From Oscillospiraceae bacterium (GTDB lineage: Bacteria; Bacillota; Clostridia; Oscillospirales; Acutalibacteraceae), in contig CACWJV010000182.1 of NCBI GenBank assembly GCA_902761265.1, positions 1 through 6,580 on the forward strand: 6,580 nt of DNA, written 5' to 3'. Made by a program: the position numbers and the translations under genes. The notes beneath the pieces are model-generated. The model saw nothing but the letters and a program-made list of their open reading frames with translations. It did no database searches and had not been told where the DNA came from. Shown in pieces: positions 4,841-6,580 of the stretch (its first letter is position 1; the number at the start of each line of letters is the position of its first letter).

Positions 4841-6580
4841 TTACTCCGTACACGCAAAGCTTCTCGCCGCGTCAAGATTCGTCACAAACGTCGCCGTGTA
4901 TTTGCCGTCATCGCCGATACCGAAGTCCCAGCCGGTGATGTCGAGCCGCGTCTTGTCGCCGTTTTCGGAAACGGCGTAAACGGTGGGCGGTTGCTTCGAC
5001 GAAAGCCCGGCCAGCTTGACGGCGGTGTTGTTTGCGCCGCCGGTAAGTTTGAACACGGCTTCGCCGCCGTCAAGAACGACGGTTGGCACATACGTGTCGG
5101 CAACGACCGTGCCCTTTGCCGCATTGACAGTCAGCGGTTCGATCGCGCTGTCAAGCCGAACATTCTCCGCGTGGGAGACGTCCGGATCCATATTGTCGCC
5201 GAACGGGAGCAATATCAGGTCGATCACGATCCTGTCTCCCTTATTGAAGGTGACTTTTTTGTAATCCGCGGTGAGCCTACCGATATTCAATGCGCCGTCG
5301 AAGATGTTTCTGAAGAGCAGCGGAAGCGCTTTCGTTTTGCCGCCAGAGATTAAGGAGGCATTGCGGACGATCAGGGCGAAATTGCAGCCGAAGATCGGCG
5401 CTCCCTGCGCCGCAACGCTCTCCGGCGTCGTTTCAAGGTAGCCCATCATCGGGTTCTTGCCTTCCAGCTTATAATAGACTTCACTGCCGGGAGCGCCCGC
5501 GTCCGTGATCACCGTTTTTTCACCCTCGCCGGTGTAAAAGGCGCTTTTATAGAGCACAACGCCGCGGCTGTTGAAATAGAACAAATCAAAATCTTGCCGG
5601 AAATTTTTATAGGTCGTTCGCTTGGTGAACTCGACATCGAGGGTCATATAGGTCCTGTTTTCATCGGTCTGGGGCATCTCCAGGTGGCGCAGACTGTATT
5701 TGAAGCAGCCGAGATCGTCGGTGTAATAATTGGTTACGTCCGCGTAGGTCGGACCTGTCGAGCTGACAACCGATCCACTGTAGGTGTTGAAGTACTCTCC
5801 CCGGTCGTTCCTGTGCGCCATAAATTTGAGGATACCCGTGGAGTTGTGCTGCGGCTCGTGCCCCCAGAAGGGCGCGCTCATCGTGCGGAAATCCGGCAGC
5901 AGCATACCGTCCTTCACGTCCGACATATACTGCATAGAGATGCAGTTCGTCTCGGTCACGCCGGTGGAGAGGTGATAATAGGGCGTATGATACTCGATGG
6001 AGGAGATCTGCTTGAGCGGGAAATCCCCCCAGTTCTGATACAGATGCACTGCGGTCATGCGCTCTTCGGCGCCGGCCTTCGCCATCACCGGGAAGATCAT
6101 ATCCGAATACTGCCGATCCGGCGCGGAATAGATCCACTCGCCGCCGTCGCCCTGGAAATTCTTGCAGACCTGCGTGTCCATGGCAAGCTGTCTGCCGTTG
6201 GCGTCCAGCACAACACCGCATTCCAGACCGCCCGAGACGAGGCAGGCAGCGTCCACGAATATCGCGCGGTCGTCCCCGTCGTTTTTCACAGTGAACGGCG
6301 CGGTGAACCGAAGGGAAGGATCGGCAAACGCCTCGTTGAAGCCCGTGCCGTTCATGGTGATCTCATACAGACCGCGCAGAGGATTATACCCCACAAAAGC
6401 AGCGCCGGAAGCGTTATCGGCGACCGTTACCGCAAGCGGATGCGTTTCCTCATACGCCGCTTTTTTCACGCCCTCGAAGGCATGCGTTTCGTCCGTATAC
6501 AGGCGCATGCCGAAGGTGACTTCGTTGAGGTCGAAGCCGCCCTCCTCTTTATAATCGTTGAGCCCTGCGCCGGGGGTGTA
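4841..6580 (-). CDS. Large unrecognised protein, C-terminal part (5' end outside window)
   Basis: An open frame of 579 residues runs to the right edge without a stop, so the N-terminus is missing. The ATG at 6508 is internal: the 24 codons upstream are open, protein-like (…EEGGFDLNEVTFG) and lack a ribosome binding site next to that ATG. I do not recognise the family. Visible features: rich in Tyr, Thr, Asn, Asp and aromatics with strand-forming stretches and no membrane helices, as in beta-sandwich extracellular or carbohydrate-active proteins (inference). The most conserved-looking block is about residues 179-245 (HLYQNWGDFPLKQISS, PYYHLSTGVTETNC, APFWGHEPQHN), followed by RHLEMPQTDENRTYMTLDVE (about 298-317). 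The end, about 440-579, looks like one or two small beta domains (KGDRIVIDLILLPFGDN; GGEAVFKLTGGANNTAVKL). There is no sorting signal or repeat at the C-terminus. It is followed by a strong terminator and is probably the last gene of its transcript. Confidence 0.9.
   Translation of the reverse strand, partial: YTPGAGLNDYKEEGGFDLNEVTFGMRLYTDETHAFEGVKKAAYEETHPLAVTVADNASGAAFVGYNPLRGLYEITMNGTGFNEAFADPSLRFTAPFTVKNDGDDRAIFVDAACLVSGGLECGVVLDANGRQLAMDTQVCKNFQGDGGEWIYSAPDRQYSDMIFPVMAKAGAEERMTAVHLYQNWGDFPLKQISSIEYHTPYYHLSTGVTETNCISMQYMSDVKDGMLLPDFRTMSAPFWGHEPQHNSTGILKFMAHRNDRGEYFNTYSGSVVSSTGPTYADVTNYYTDDLGCFKYSLRHLEMPQTDENRTYMTLDVEFTKRTTYKNFRQDFDLFYFNSRGVVLYKSAFYTGEGEKTVITDAGAPGSEVYYKLEGKNPMMGYLETTPESVAAQGAPIFGCNFALIVRNASLISGGKTKALPLLFRNIFDGALNIGRLTADYKKVTFNKGDRIVIDLILLPFGDNMDPDVSHAENVRLDSAIEPLTVNAAKGTVVADTYVPTVVLDGGEAVFKLTGGANNTAVKLAGLSSKQPPTVYAVSENGDKTRLDITGWDFGIGDDGKYTATFVTNLDAARSFACTE

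Noticed and set aside
6506..6508. ATG at 6508 as the true start of the large minus-strand gene
   Set aside because: The frame is open to the window edge with protein-like sequence, and the GAGGAGG-like stretch at about 6539-6545 lies far outside the normal spacing to this ATG.

Overview
The window looks like chromosomal DNA from a GC-rich anaerobic Firmicute, most likely an uncultured Clostridia/Oscillospirales-type gut bacterium. This is inferred from strong AAGGAGG-type ribosome binding sites, sigma-A-like TTGnnn/TATAAT promoters, a cysteine-type sulfatase without signal peptide, and intergenic space packed with GC-rich palindromic repeats. No marker gene fixes the taxon.

Layout. (1) 39-2687, minus strand: a compact three-gene operon reading right to left, sulfatase -> YdeI/OmpD-associated-type protein -> PrsW-type membrane protease. 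It has a good promoter at 2721-2748 and gaps of only about 10 bases between genes. Degenerate heptamer arrays (ACTGTNN) in opposite orientation bracket it at 7-41 and 2773-2797. (2) 2768-3634: about 870 bases without a credible gene, filled by a CAAGA tract and two diverged copies of a composite palindromic repeat (A, 2845-3262; B, 3299-3632). (3) 3709-4284, plus strand: a flavin reductase-like FMN protein whose promoter begins two bases after repeat B ends. (4) 4255-4810: a partial tandem duplication whose second copy carries a relic of the flavin reductase 3' end with its stop codon, plus four hairpins followed by T tracts on the minus strand. (5) 4841-6580, minus strand: the C-terminal 579 residues of a large protein I do not recognise, cut by the window edge.

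How the parts relate: the flavin reductase and the large minus-strand gene converge on the 4285-4840 spacer. The minus-strand hairpins there would stop read-through from the large gene into the antisense of the flavin reductase. The sulfatase operon is a separate unit transcribed divergently from the flavin reductase. Only the sulfatase suggests a pathway (removal of sulfate from a small or already imported substrate); the roles of its two operon partners remain open.

I see no CRISPR array, tRNA, rRNA, transposase or phage gene. The points most worth a second look are the CDS-end relic inside the tandem duplication, the paired composite palindromes with stem-preserving variation, the inverted heptamer arrays flanking the operon, and the unrecognised large protein.
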